From Nemertoderma westbladi (taxonomy: Eukaryota; Xenacoelomorpha; Nemertodermatida; Nemertodermatidae): DNA of 64,000 nt. The stretch's first letter is position 1. Every line of letters starts with the position of its first letter. The notes under the pieces were generated by a model, which saw only the letters and a program-made list of their open reading frames with translations, had not been told where the DNA came from and searched no databases. Positions 11,961-21,170 of this stretch are shown here, piece by piece. The DNA is taken from the NCBI GenBank assembly GCA_032718475.1, contig JAUCBJ010001542.1, positions 17,360-81,359 of the forward strand, written 5' to 3'. A program made the translations under genes and the position numbers.

Positions 11961-12029
11961 ACCGAGGTTTTCCGGAGCACTAATTCCAATGGTGTCACTC
12001 TCAAAACAATCTATACTAATTTTGGCATT

Positions 12030-12265
12030 GGTTGGCATAGGTATATTTGGCATGTTGGCATGTGTAGTTGGCATATGTGTGTAGTTGGAATAGGTGTAGT
12101 TGGCATGTGTGTGTAGTTGGCATAGGTGTAGTTGGCACGTGTGTGTAGTTGGCATATGTGTAGTTGGCATGTGTAGTTGGCATATCTGTATAGTTGGAAT
12201 ATGTAGTTGGCACGTGTGTTTATTTGGCATATGTTGTTGGCACGTGTGTGTGTGTAGTTGGCATG
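12030..12265. repeat. Degenerate short tandem repeat, unit about 15-18 bp (GTGTGTAGTTGGCAT)
   Basis: About 14 imperfect copies of TGTGTAGTTGGCATA-like units alternate with short variants. Both strands stay open over part of it, giving spurious threonine/histidine-rich frames. I see no relation to the 15-bp satellite in the other intron. Confidence 0.8.
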
Positions 12266-12718
12266 AGCTTTGATTGCTTAGCAACCATCTTCAAGGTTGA
12301 TTAGCAACCCATTTATTTGCTAGTAACAGTACAACAGTAGAGTGTAGCAGGCCTACTGTAGTAGCGTCCGTTCACCTTTGCTACTTAGCTCATAGGCCGT
12401 CATTGTTGTCGGTAGCGCCCATACCTGATACCTGCGGTAGCTGATTATTTTACAATTTGCGGTAATCATAATTATATAGTTGAAGACATTAATTTAATCA
12501 ACAATATTATAACACATTACTACAAAGAAGGCCACACTCAACGATAATTATTTAATATTTTGTCAAATAATCAGGGCATAATAATTTCAAGTAGACGAGT
12601 ACACTCTGTGGTCGATTGCGTGAACTCAGGCTGAATCACCGAAATACTGGTAATAATTTTGATTATGATATGGTTGTTAATGCCGTTACATCACTGATTT
12701 ATGGTTCTTCGTCATGTT
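12266..12718. other. No recognised gene
   Basis: This is intronic sequence just upstream of the integrase relic. It may include more of that element, but no motif can be read. Confidence 0.35.
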
Positions 12719-13470
12719 GGGGGATATTGGAGTGTCTGGCATCAATTAAAACTTAAGGCTATTCATGTTCCCCAATCATCAGTAGCCATTATATTATGTA
12801 CACTTTGTCCAGAGGCAAAAGAACTCCGGAGTCATCATCGACTTTAGAGCCGCCAGTACTTCAATATCAATATAGTGGTATGTGGTGGGTATGATAAACT
12901 TAACCTTACGGATTCCCAATCCACGCGGCATTGTGCTATTGATGGTTGGTCTCGTTATATTTTATGGCTAAAAGTCGTCATTTCTAACAATAACCCTAAC
13001 AATATATGTTTTTTCTTTTTGGAAGCTTTACAACTATATGGGTGTCCCATATAGGTTAAAACTGATCGGGGCACTGAACATGGCGGTGGTGGAAGCTTGT
13101 TCAGGATGATATAGACGCCCTCAGATACATTGGTTCTCACAGGAATCAGTGAAAAGAGGGGTGGTGGACTGGTGGTCCCATTTGCGGAGATCGTGGGGTA
13201 ATTACTGGATGGATTACCTGGACCATGGACCATGGACTGGATGGATGGACTTAGTGGGAACAGAGACTTATGATCCTTCCAATGAAGTCAAGAGCGACAT
13301 TATGTGGTTTTGTTTTAATCAGTTGATCAAGTCCGAGCTCGACAACATCGCCTACCACTGGAATACCCATTATATCCATAGATCGCGAAGGAACACCATA
13401 CACGGGCGACCGAACTGCAATACTGCAGTCACAGTCACCTACAAGTTTTTCCAATACAATGGAGTTCTGT
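12719..13470 (+). pseudogene. DDE integrase-core (rve-like) transposase relic
   Basis: The frame starting near 12719 reads GYWSVWHQLKLKAIHVPQ and CPEAKELRSHHRL, then a stop, SRQYFN and CGGYDKLN with the first catalytic Asp (about 12890). CAIDGWSRYILWLKVV follows, then VKTDRGTEH with the second Asp (about 13062) after another stop. A frameshift near 13140 leads into VDWWSHLRRSWGNYWMDYL and later WNTHYIHRSRRNTIHGRPN. This motif order matches the integrase-core proteins common in fish and invertebrate genomes. The acidic residue expected before the WW is replaced. Several stops and a frameshift make it dead. The transposon superfamily cannot be settled by eye, and no terminal repeats were found. 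Confidence 0.8.
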
Positions 13471-13941
13471 TGTTACCTGAGACAACAGTTTGGGTGGAAC
13501 ACTCCTTAAACTGGTCAAATAGCGCTCCTGCAGTTTTAACTTATAAAGGATCTCATGAACTAATATTGATATTGATTAGCCAGATATCAGACCCAATGGG
13601 GCCAGCTTGGTGTGATCAGTAAAGGTTGGTGCAAGCCTTGAAGCCATGTGTTTCAATAAGAACCCAAGTCGTGGTTGTTTCACCTACTATATCATCGATG
13701 GATGACTTTTAGTATGAGTAAATGAGTAAATAATTTTAGGTTTGATTGTTTTTGAGTTGCCATTGGATACCATTGGAATCAACACAACACTCCTGAAAAC
13801 CTCAATCGAACATAAATGAATAGTAAATTAATTGCATTTTGAAGTTTTTAAATAGAAATTACTTTACTCTATGTATGTATTGGTGTGAACAAATACATAT
13901 AAAGATACATATATACGTATTTTACAGATCGATATACTTAC
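13471..13941. other. Intronic sequence without recognised feature
   Basis: It may contain the last part of the integrase relic (the frame stays open to 13622). Otherwise AT-rich. Its right edge is the splice donor of the TM2 exon (GTAAGTATAT on the minus strand). Confidence 0.4.
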
Positions 13942-14038
13942 AGAGAAATGATATTGAATCCGAAGTAGGAGGCATTTGCTCAGATACCATCAGCAGAAAA
14001 ACGATCATAGCGAGTAAAACTGTTGTTTGTAATCCAAT
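13942..14038 (-). CDS. Nicotinic acetylcholine receptor alpha-like subunit, TM2 exon
   Basis: This 97-bp exon lines the ion pore. In gene sense it follows a pyrimidine-rich acceptor (ATTGCTTTACAG) and ends in a consensus donor (GTAAGTATAT). It codes IGLQTTVLLAMIVFLLMVSE, then QMPPTSDSISFL and one leftover T that joins CA of the next exon. The alignment to nAChR TM2 is gap-free. Taking the lysine that ends the previous exon as 0', leucine occupies the 9' gate position, glycine 2' and glutamine 4'. The MPPTSDS block after TM2 is typical of nAChR. The flanking introns are about 38 kb (upstream) and 6.3 kb (downstream). It carries no disabling change. The residue before 0' is serine instead of glutamate (see the exon at 52093). 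Confidence 0.9.
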
Positions 14039-14201
14039 CTGTAAAGCAATAATTAAAGTAAAAAGTAAAAATAGGCTGGGCCACAGGTGCATTATACTGC
14101 ATGCGACACCTGCAGCAGGGGTGTAGTATATGAGATCTGGCAGATGAGCCACTTGCCAGTGGCAGGCCATACTCGGTGGATCCATTGTAACCCCACTTTG
14201 A

Positions 14202-14226
14202 ACCCCCCCCCCCCCCCCCCCCCCCC
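14202..14226. repeat. Homopolymer run of C
   Basis: A run of about 25 cytosines stands alone in otherwise mixed intronic sequence. Its length is likely to vary between individuals or by sequencing error. Confidence 0.9.
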
Positions 14227-14442
14227 ACCTTGTGGAATGACAAACCAGGGTGTGGTGAGCGAGGCTTTTAGTGATCTTATCTCTTTGATCACAAATTATG
14301 TATAAAAATGAGAAATTTATTAGCTTGAAAACAATTTAATTTTAACTTACATATTGAATACTTGCAACAATATTATAGATAGGTTAACTCCACAATAACA
14401 ACAACAGGAAAAGACAATATACCATGGAATAGCTACTACACA

Positions 14443-14982
14443 ACTTATATATGTTAGCGGCTGTGTTTGGAATCAGGTTTACTTAATAAAGCCTAAGCTT
14501 TGTTAAGAAAACCGTTCGAAATCAAGAAAGCCTAGGCATTCATTAGATTCCACACAAAGCCTAGACTTTGTTACGTATTATGTATTAGTGAGTTTCTTTA
14601 TTGAACAGGCTTTTTTTAAGGAATGCCTAGGCTTTCTTTCTATTTACACTATTACTATTACTTTTACTATTTCGCTGATTGATCATAAAGAATGAAATTC
14701 ATATCTATCGGATGTGACATTAATATTTTTATTTTATATAAAATTAGTTCACAAACGATCAAACTAGTTTATTACAGCATATTCGAGCATATGCTAAAAT
14801 AGTCTAATGAATCACTCTTTGTTAACATAACCTAGAATTTCAAGGCTTTCTAAACAAAGCTGTCCATTATCAAGAAAGACTAGTCTTTGTTTAGAAAACC
14901 TAGATAATGTTTAGAATTTAAAGAAAGCCTAGGCTTTGTTAAAAAAGCTTGATTCCACACAAAGCCGCTGACATATAACTAA
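14443..14982. mobile_element. Small inverted-repeat (MITE-like) element rich in GCCTAGGC palindromes
   Basis: The left arm TTAGCGGCTGTGTTTGGAAT (14454-14473) is matched in reverse complement by the right arm at 14951-14971 (GATTCCACACAAAGCCGCTG), with homology continuing about 30 bases inward. Inside are many copies, in both orientations, of AAGAAAGCCTAGGCTTTGTT-like words, each containing the self-complementary core GCCTAGGC or a variant. There is no coding capacity. The structure fits a non-autonomous foldback/MITE element of about 540 bp. I cannot see a convincing target duplication. Confidence 0.65.
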
Positions 14983-15187
14983 ACAACAATACAGCAAAGA
15001 ATCAAACTTTTACATCCAGGACACCACCTAGCGGAATCTATAATATTTTGAATTACCAGTATCTCTAAAACCATGAGTAAAACCATAAGGCTAAGCCAAT
15101 ATACTCTTTATTACTCGTTGGGGTTAAATCTAAATTTGGTTTGAATCTTGAAAATTTGCAGTAAGTTGATAATTTTTTTCATCTACA
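14983..15187. other. No recognised feature
   Basis: AT-rich intronic sequence between the MITE-like element and a retroelement fragment. Confidence 0.4.
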
Positions 15188-15249
15188 TTGTCAATAATCA
15201 TTATAACATATAATCATTATATAGTCAACAATTTGCTTTGCAATATCTG

Positions 15250-15720
15250 TTATCTATGGTATCTATGGCTACCAGTTGCAAAGAGGATCTGTTATAAGCA
15301 GATTCTGTTATGCTATAAATGTTTGAATGGCACTGGACCAGAATACTTAAAGAGTCAGTTAACGAAAGTTGAACCAGTGCGCCGATTGCGGTCTGAGACA
15401 GCGGCCTGTATTCAGGTGCCTCTTGTCTCCTCAGCATTGGCACAGCGTGCTTTCTACGGTGCTGTCCCAGATCCATGGAACAGGCTTTCTGTTGCGATTA
15501 GGCCGTACAAAGGCCTGGAACTGGGCGATTTTAAATCAAAACTAAAGACTTATTTATTTAATAAAAGTTCCAGTACTATTATAGTTGTGCAGTAAGCCTA
15601 GTATTAATAGTTGTAACAGCGTTTAGTTCGGTCAGCTGTAGGCGCCCTGATAAGATCATAAGATCTCTAAGGGCGCCTGCATTAACAAATATAAGTGCTA
15701 TTATTATTATTATTTATTCA
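15250..15720 (+). pseudogene. CR1/L2-like ORF2 C-terminal fragment with (ATT)n tail
   Basis: The frame 15188-15595 contains LPVAKRICYKQILLCYKCLN, GPEYLKSQLTKVEP, RRLRS, SALAQRAFYGAVPDPWNRLS, RPYKGLELGDFKSKLKTYLF. This is the characteristic end of L2/CR1-type ORF2 proteins (LPV..RI.YK, AFS..AP..WN.LP, FK..LK..LF). It ends with a stop at 15593, a short 3' region with GGGCGCCTG, and an (ATT)n run at 15700-15718. Endonuclease and RT are missing, as in a 5'-truncated copy. Confidence 0.85.
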
Positions 15721-15796
15721 ATATCTTAAATTTCAATCTCAGAAACAAAAATTAAAAAAAGGTAGTAGAGATGCGATATATACGATTGGATAGTTC

Positions 15797-16486
15797 TTTT
15801 TACAGAACACAAGCGAACCCAGTAGAACACAGTAGAACACAGTAGAACACAGTAGAACACAGTAGAACACAGTAGAACACAGTAGAACACAGTAGAACAC
15901 ACTACAATACACCCCGAACACAAGCGAACACACCCCAACACAGTAGAACACACTACAATACACCCCGAACATAGGCGAACACACCCCAACACAGTAGAAC
16001 ACAGTAGAACCCAGTAGAACACAGTAGAACACAGTAGAACACAGTAGAACACAGTAGAACACACTACAATACACCCCGAACATAGGCGAACACACCCCAA
16101 CACAGTAGAACACACTACAATACACCCCAACACAGTAGAACACACTACAATACACCCCGAACATAGGCGAACACACCCCAACACAGTAGAACACACTACA
16201 ATACACCCCGAACATAGGCGAACACACCCCAACACAGTAGAACACACTACAATACACCCCGAACATAGGCGAACACACCCCAACACAGTAGAACACACTA
16301 CAATACACCCCGAACATAGGCGAACACACCCCAACACAGTAGAACACACTACAATACACCCCGAACATAGGCGAACACACCCCAACACAGTAGAACACAC
16401 TACAATACACCCCGAACATAGGCGAACACACCCCAACACAGTAGAACACACTACAATACACCCCGAACATAGGCGAACACAGCAGT
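15797..16486. repeat. Compound minisatellite: 10-bp (ACAGTAGAAC) and 51-bp units
   Basis: The left part is a run of 10-bp units ACAGTAGAAC. The rest is a 51-bp unit made of that word plus CTACAATACACCCC and GAACATAGGCGAACAC (spacing measured at 16211, 16262 and 16313). The 51-bp length is a multiple of three, so two minus-strand frames stay open for more than 240 codons. They are not annotated as genes. Confidence 0.93.
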
Positions 16487-16849
16487 AATTAAAATCAGCA
16501 CCAAAAAATAGCGCACTGGGAAAAGGAACGGCTGAATTCATAATGCTGTAAGAAGGCAATTACATTTTTAAATTAAATGATTGTATTCTACATCCTCTAA
16601 ATAAATTACTCTTCGTTTATCTTGTAACCATGGAGAATTGCCTTCCTATACAGTCACACCAGTACAGTCCGATACCGGTCCGGTATGCTGGTATGGGTGG
16701 TATACAGGTATACTATACGGCTCCGGCAGTACGGTAATATTAGTCACCAGAAGAAGAAGACCCTTAACATTAGATAGAGATTGACTGTCTAAGGAACCGA
16801 TAGGTCTGGTCTACAACTGGCTACAAATATAAGATATCTGTATTTCATA
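16487..16849. other. No recognised gene
   Basis: Intronic sequence. A short stretch (16660-16740) has repeated GGTAT/ATACC words that could fold, but it has no family that I recognise. Confidence 0.35.
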
Positions 16850-18664
16850 GGCGATATGGTAGTATAGGCCACTGGCATGATTGGTCTTAATGCTCTTTGC
16901 AGCAGCCTTCACTTCTGCAAAGGAGATATCGCCAATGGGAATATCTGGGAGTACAGACACAGACACTTTTACTTCTATAAAGTTATACCCTGTCAATACC
17001 CTGTCATTATTGAGGAGCTTTACAAAGTGGGCTTTCCAACCATGGAGGCGATCAGCTGGTGATTCAGCCTTAACCTTGGTGGTTGGTTGGCTTTTCCACC
17101 CAGTAAGAACGTTGATTGATTTCCATGCCTGGGGTGATTGCACGCTGTCGTCAGCATCATTGATGGCATCAACCTGTTGGTTTATTAGCTCCTGTAGATT
17201 AACAGAGTATTGCCTGTTCAGGGACCTAGATGCAGCCTTATCTGCATCCTTGGCCGCTGAAGTCTGTTTGAGTCGGGACTCTTTCTGCGCCTTATAGAGA
17301 TCATTTCGGCACTTTAACATTTTTTTGTCAGTCCAGGGGGCCTTTTCTTGTTTCGTTGGTATACAAGAACTGTTTCTGCAGCTGCTAACTTAACTGCTTC
17401 TGTAAAGGCAGTATAGCCCTCGCAGTGATCTGCCGCCTCAGAGGCAAGAACCTAATACCTGTTGCTCAGCTGTAGTGTAAAGCTGGATCTCACACTTGGC
17501 TGTTGTATGTAACAGAGAGGACCAGTCATGCCGCGGCAAGGCAGATTTCGTTGTTCTGCTAGCATGCAGACTAAATCTTACAAATAGAGAGGTGATCACT
17601 GGAGAAGGGTCGAAGTGTAAATGCATTACAGTCGTGTATAAAGCAACTGTATTTCCTACAAAACAGAATATGGTCTATCAAGGACTTGTGACCACTGGGT
17701 CCACTATGAGTCCATAGCTTTCCAGTGAACTGGGTTCCAGCCGAAAACAATCCATTTCCAGAAATAAAATACTGAAGATGGACGGAATTTTGGTTAACGC
17801 TATAGACCCAGGGCGATGTAGGTGATTGATGCAGACTTGGATTAAAGTCTCCCAGGAATGTTAAGAATGCATGCTGATCCACTCCATCAGTAGCTGCTTG
17901 TAGATTGTGGTAAAATTTTTCCACCTCCTCTGCAGGGGCAACACTAGTTGGAGAGTAGCACACAATCAGAACCACCTTAGGAAACTTCTTAGCCAGTTTT
18001 CCAGAACATGAGAAGTGGCAAAGGATGATGCGGTTAGAGATTTTGTCTATTCAGTTAGATTCATCAATAGACCAATTCCACCATTGCCACTATCATCTGC
18101 TGATGCGAGGGTGAGTCGCCAACCGCCCCCCATGTCCTTAATCATAACCTCATCAGTCTGTCCTGTCTGCATTAGGTGCTCTTGAACACCCACTGCACTA
18201 AGATAAAGCTTATCTGCCAAGGCAGTCAGCTCACATTGTCGCATAGGGGACCCGAGTGTTAGGGTGTTCACTGAGGCTAGTCTAGTGACTTGCCTCAGAT
18301 TCACCAATAGCTTTGTTGGTTGGGGTGGAACATGAGAGTAGCCTCCAACACCAGAATTCCTCTCCCCCTCACAATCTGGCCTCCCTGGTGACCCAGGGTT
18401 TGGGCCAGAAAGGTCATCAGGAAAGGGACTCAAAGAATTGTTGGCTGATCTCTCTCCAGTAGAGGGTGAAACAGGCAGCCGGTCAGGAGATAACTGACGC
18501 CTGTGAGGCCGATTGTGTCCGGTAATTCCACTGGCCTCTAGTGGCTGGACCTCCGCACTACTAATGTATTCCATAGTGGGGGTTGGGGGGTGCTTTTTTG
18601 CCGAGTCAGCTCTCGGGGCAAATTCCACACCCTGGATTGCCATTCCACTGGGTGGGTGTCGCAA
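16850..18664 (-). mobile_element. 5' half of an RTE-like retrotransposon (endonuclease and linker), inverted
   Basis: On the minus strand the 5' portion (18664 to 18047) has a proline-rich start, then VNTLTLGSPMRQCELTALAD and VGVQEHLMQTGQTDE, the opening of the AP-like endonuclease. After a frame break, 17975-17571 continues with YSPTSVAPAEEVEKFYHNL, FLGDFNPSLHQS and SDHLSI, which includes the catalytic Asp/Asn and His motifs. 17320-16850 is the linker (SINVLTGWKSQPTTKVKAES, LPDIPIGDISFAEVKAAAKS) that precedes RT in RTE elements. The sequence stops just where RT would begin. The RT half of an RTE element follows in the opposite orientation at 19134. Confidence 0.85.
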
Positions 18665-19133
18665 TGGAGTCAGATATGAGGCCCATCACCCATATCTACT
18701 CTGGCGCACATGACCCACCATTGGCTGGGCAGCTCATCTGCTGGGTCATGCCCTGTACCCCTGCTGACAGGTGCAGGTCGCAGTGAAGTGCACTCAGAGT
18801 GGACATGAGAACACTCTACTCCTGACCAGCCATGGGTAGATCATCATCTGCCTGGCCAGGCCATATACCCCTGCAGCCAAGTATATGGGTCCTTAATCCA
18901 GGACCAAGGGCATCCTTATCCCAGAACGAAGGGGGCCCTAGTTACAGGACCAGAATTGCTCTAGTAAGAGGGTCTATGCAACCTCAGGTGGCACCTCCTT
19001 TATGCTGCATGGAGGTGGCAAGTTTTCATGATCAATGACCTAGAATACCTCAATCATCCTTAATTAGGAGATCTCATTCAAGGAGGGCAGTTTCATAACC
19101 AGCCAATATGGTGTCAATCAATAATAATATTGG
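18665..19133. other. Probable 5' region of the inverted RTE half
   Basis: GC-richer sequence with runs such as CCAGGACCAAGGGCATCC. It probably belongs to the untranslated or N-terminal end of the RTE element to its left. No frame can be trusted. Confidence 0.35.
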
Positions 19134-20221
19134 TTATTATATGGGATTCCTGATGAAATTATTGCAGCAATCAGATCAGTATACGATGGTTCGACAACAT
19201 TTGTGTCTACTGTTGATGGTGACACAGAACCATTTGAAGTGTTATGGGGCGTCCTCAAGGAGACACACTTGCACCATTCTTGTTCATTATTGTGGTTGAC
19301 TATGTTCTACGCATGCCCTTAGATCATTATAATGATGATGGGGTGATGATAACTCCACCTACTGGCTCCAGAAGTCGAGGAAATCCTGCCAAGTACCTAA
19401 CTGATCTAGACTTTGCTGATGACTTAGGAGTACTCTCAGAATCATTAGAGGGAGCCCAACGGCTCCTCAGCTCATTAGAACATGCTGCTTCTAGTGTTGG
19501 TCTTTTTATTAACTCCAGAAAGACCAAAATTCTGACAGTTAACTTTGAAAGTCCTCAGCAAGTCTCTGATCGGATGAGCATAAGCTCAAAAGATGGTATG
19601 CTTGAGCATGTGGACGACTTCTGTTACCTGGGATCATGGATCCGGAAGTCAGGTGAGGACCTTCGAATACGTAAGGGAAAGGCATGGGCAGCCTTGAATA
19701 GGCTTTCCAGGATTTGGAAGTCACCGAGAATTAATCGGAAACTTAAGGTCCGATCATTTAGAGCAGCAGTAGTTCCAGTACTCCTCTACGGGAGTCCATG
19801 CTGGGCTCTAACTGCTGAGGACACCAAATCTCTGGATGGCACATTCACAAGAATGCTACGCCGGGTTCATTGTGTCAAGTACAATTCACACATCTCCAAC
19901 CAGACACTATATAACATTGGAGGTGTCTCATTGGTTCCCCCAAGCTTGACACTAGAACAAAATCGCCTCCGCTTTGCAGGACATTGCTTTCGCCGTGAGG
20001 ACCAGCCAGTGCATAATCTTGTACTTTGGCAGCCTCATGGAGTGAATAAGCATGGTGGACAGCCCATGACTTTCTTGAGACGCATCTTAAAGGACACTGG
20101 CCTTAAAGATGCGGATGATCTAGTAAATGTCATGGGTGATAGGGGGTTGTGGCGGTGCAATTTTGTTGACAAGCCGGCACAGCATTCTTAAAAATGCAGC
20201 TGCAATGCAGCATGCCGATCC

Positions 20222-20252
<31 letters not shown>
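19134..20252 (+). mobile_element. RTE-like retrotransposon copy 3 (RT palm to 3' end) with (TAG)n tail
   Basis: It begins abruptly inside RT (YMGFLMKLLQQ in the shifted frame, equal to position 9523 of copy 1) and runs in parallel with copy 1 to the end. The open frame 19244-20191 includes DLDFADDLGVLSES, CYLGSWIRKSGED, LLYGSPCWALT, RLRFAGHCFRRED and CNFVDKPAQHS. A one-base loss near 19255 shifts the VLQGD motif. The tail is about ten TAG repeats (20220-20252), longer than in copy 1. This confirms (TAG)n as the 3' terminus of the family. Confidence 0.9.
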
Positions 20253-20253
<1 letters not shown>

Positions 20254-20270
20254 TCGTCCGTACTTTTCTT

Positions 20271-20750
20271 TTAGATCAAGATTTTTTCAGCCTTTATTTC
20301 CCGGGTTTGTTGTTCTTCCTCCCATATCTGTATCTTTTTAACTTTTTCGAGTTCTCTATTACGTTATTCGTCCTCATGCTGAGCCTCTCTATTACGTATT
20401 TCGTTTTCGAGTTGAATCCCTTTGTTTTACTCCTCAGTTTCTTTGTTTCTTTGATCCTCAATATCAATTGATGCTGATTGATCATTTCTATCGTGTTGTA
20501 ACTGCGCGTTTTCGTTATACATACTCGCCTTGAGCACTCGGGCCCTTTGTTCCCGTACCTGATCTTGGAGTTTATTCCTCTGTGATTTTGTGGAGGTTGG
20601 ACGTCGAGTTGTTCTCGCTCGAAGTAGGTGGTTTAGTAGGAAGTTATTGAATTCAGTTTGAGAATTTGTCGCAGGGTGAAGCTCCATTTTAGAATTTGCC
20701 ATGGTCGAAATTCTGTTGTTTATCCTTATTTGGAATTTTGTATCAAACAA
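20271..20750 (-). pseudogene. Coiled-coil gag-like fragment with in-frame stops
   Basis: From a possible start at 20703 (MANSKMELHPATNSQTEF) the frame runs through LQDQVREQRARVLKA, IDIEDQRNKETEE, a TAA, IQLENEIRNREAQHEDE, a second TAA and RNRELEKVKKIQIWEEEQQT, to a stop near 20272. The charged heptad-like pattern suggests a long coiled coil. The segment DQVREQRARVLKASM...QLQ resembles DQLREQKALALKARM...QLR of the gag-like frame at 42378-43046, so both may derive from related LTR retrotransposons. No LTR was identified here. The link is inference. Confidence 0.55.
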
Positions 20751-21170
20751 TAATCCCCGCTAATATTTGGAATTTTGTTTCCTTCAATTCTCAATCACCG
20801 GAAGTGATGCTGATGTAAGTTCAAGAGGATTTGAGATCTCGAGATACTAGTCACCAGAATAAGTGGTTGGGGTTAAAATATTGAATAATGCAGGTCGAAA
20901 CGAAAAAAGAACGATAATTCATACTGATCTAATTCTTATCACACCGTTTTCGAAACCGATTCCAAATATATGGGTCTGTAGTGGACTCTATAACCTATGT
21001 GCTATGTATATGCAATAATTATATTATTGTTAAAACAAATTGAATTAATTATTTACTTATACTGATATAAACTTGAGATAGTATTTTAACCCCCCAAATC
21101 CCCAAATTACGTGTGAAACCCATCTGTCCGAGTCTGTCCGAAGTCAGTCGGAAGTCTGTCACAAGTTCTT
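20751..21170. other. No recognised gene; left flank of the 75-bp array
   Basis: AT-rich, with a short repeat of GTCTGTCCGAAGTCAGTCGG-like words at 21120-21160 just before the satellite. It could be leader or LTR sequence of the gag-like fragment to its left, but no LTR boundary can be seen. Confidence 0.35.

Noticed and set aside
20271-20750. Alternative genetic code (TAA read as Gln in the coiled-coil frame)
   Set aside because: Other frames and the nAChR exons use the standard code; the stops are better explained by decay.
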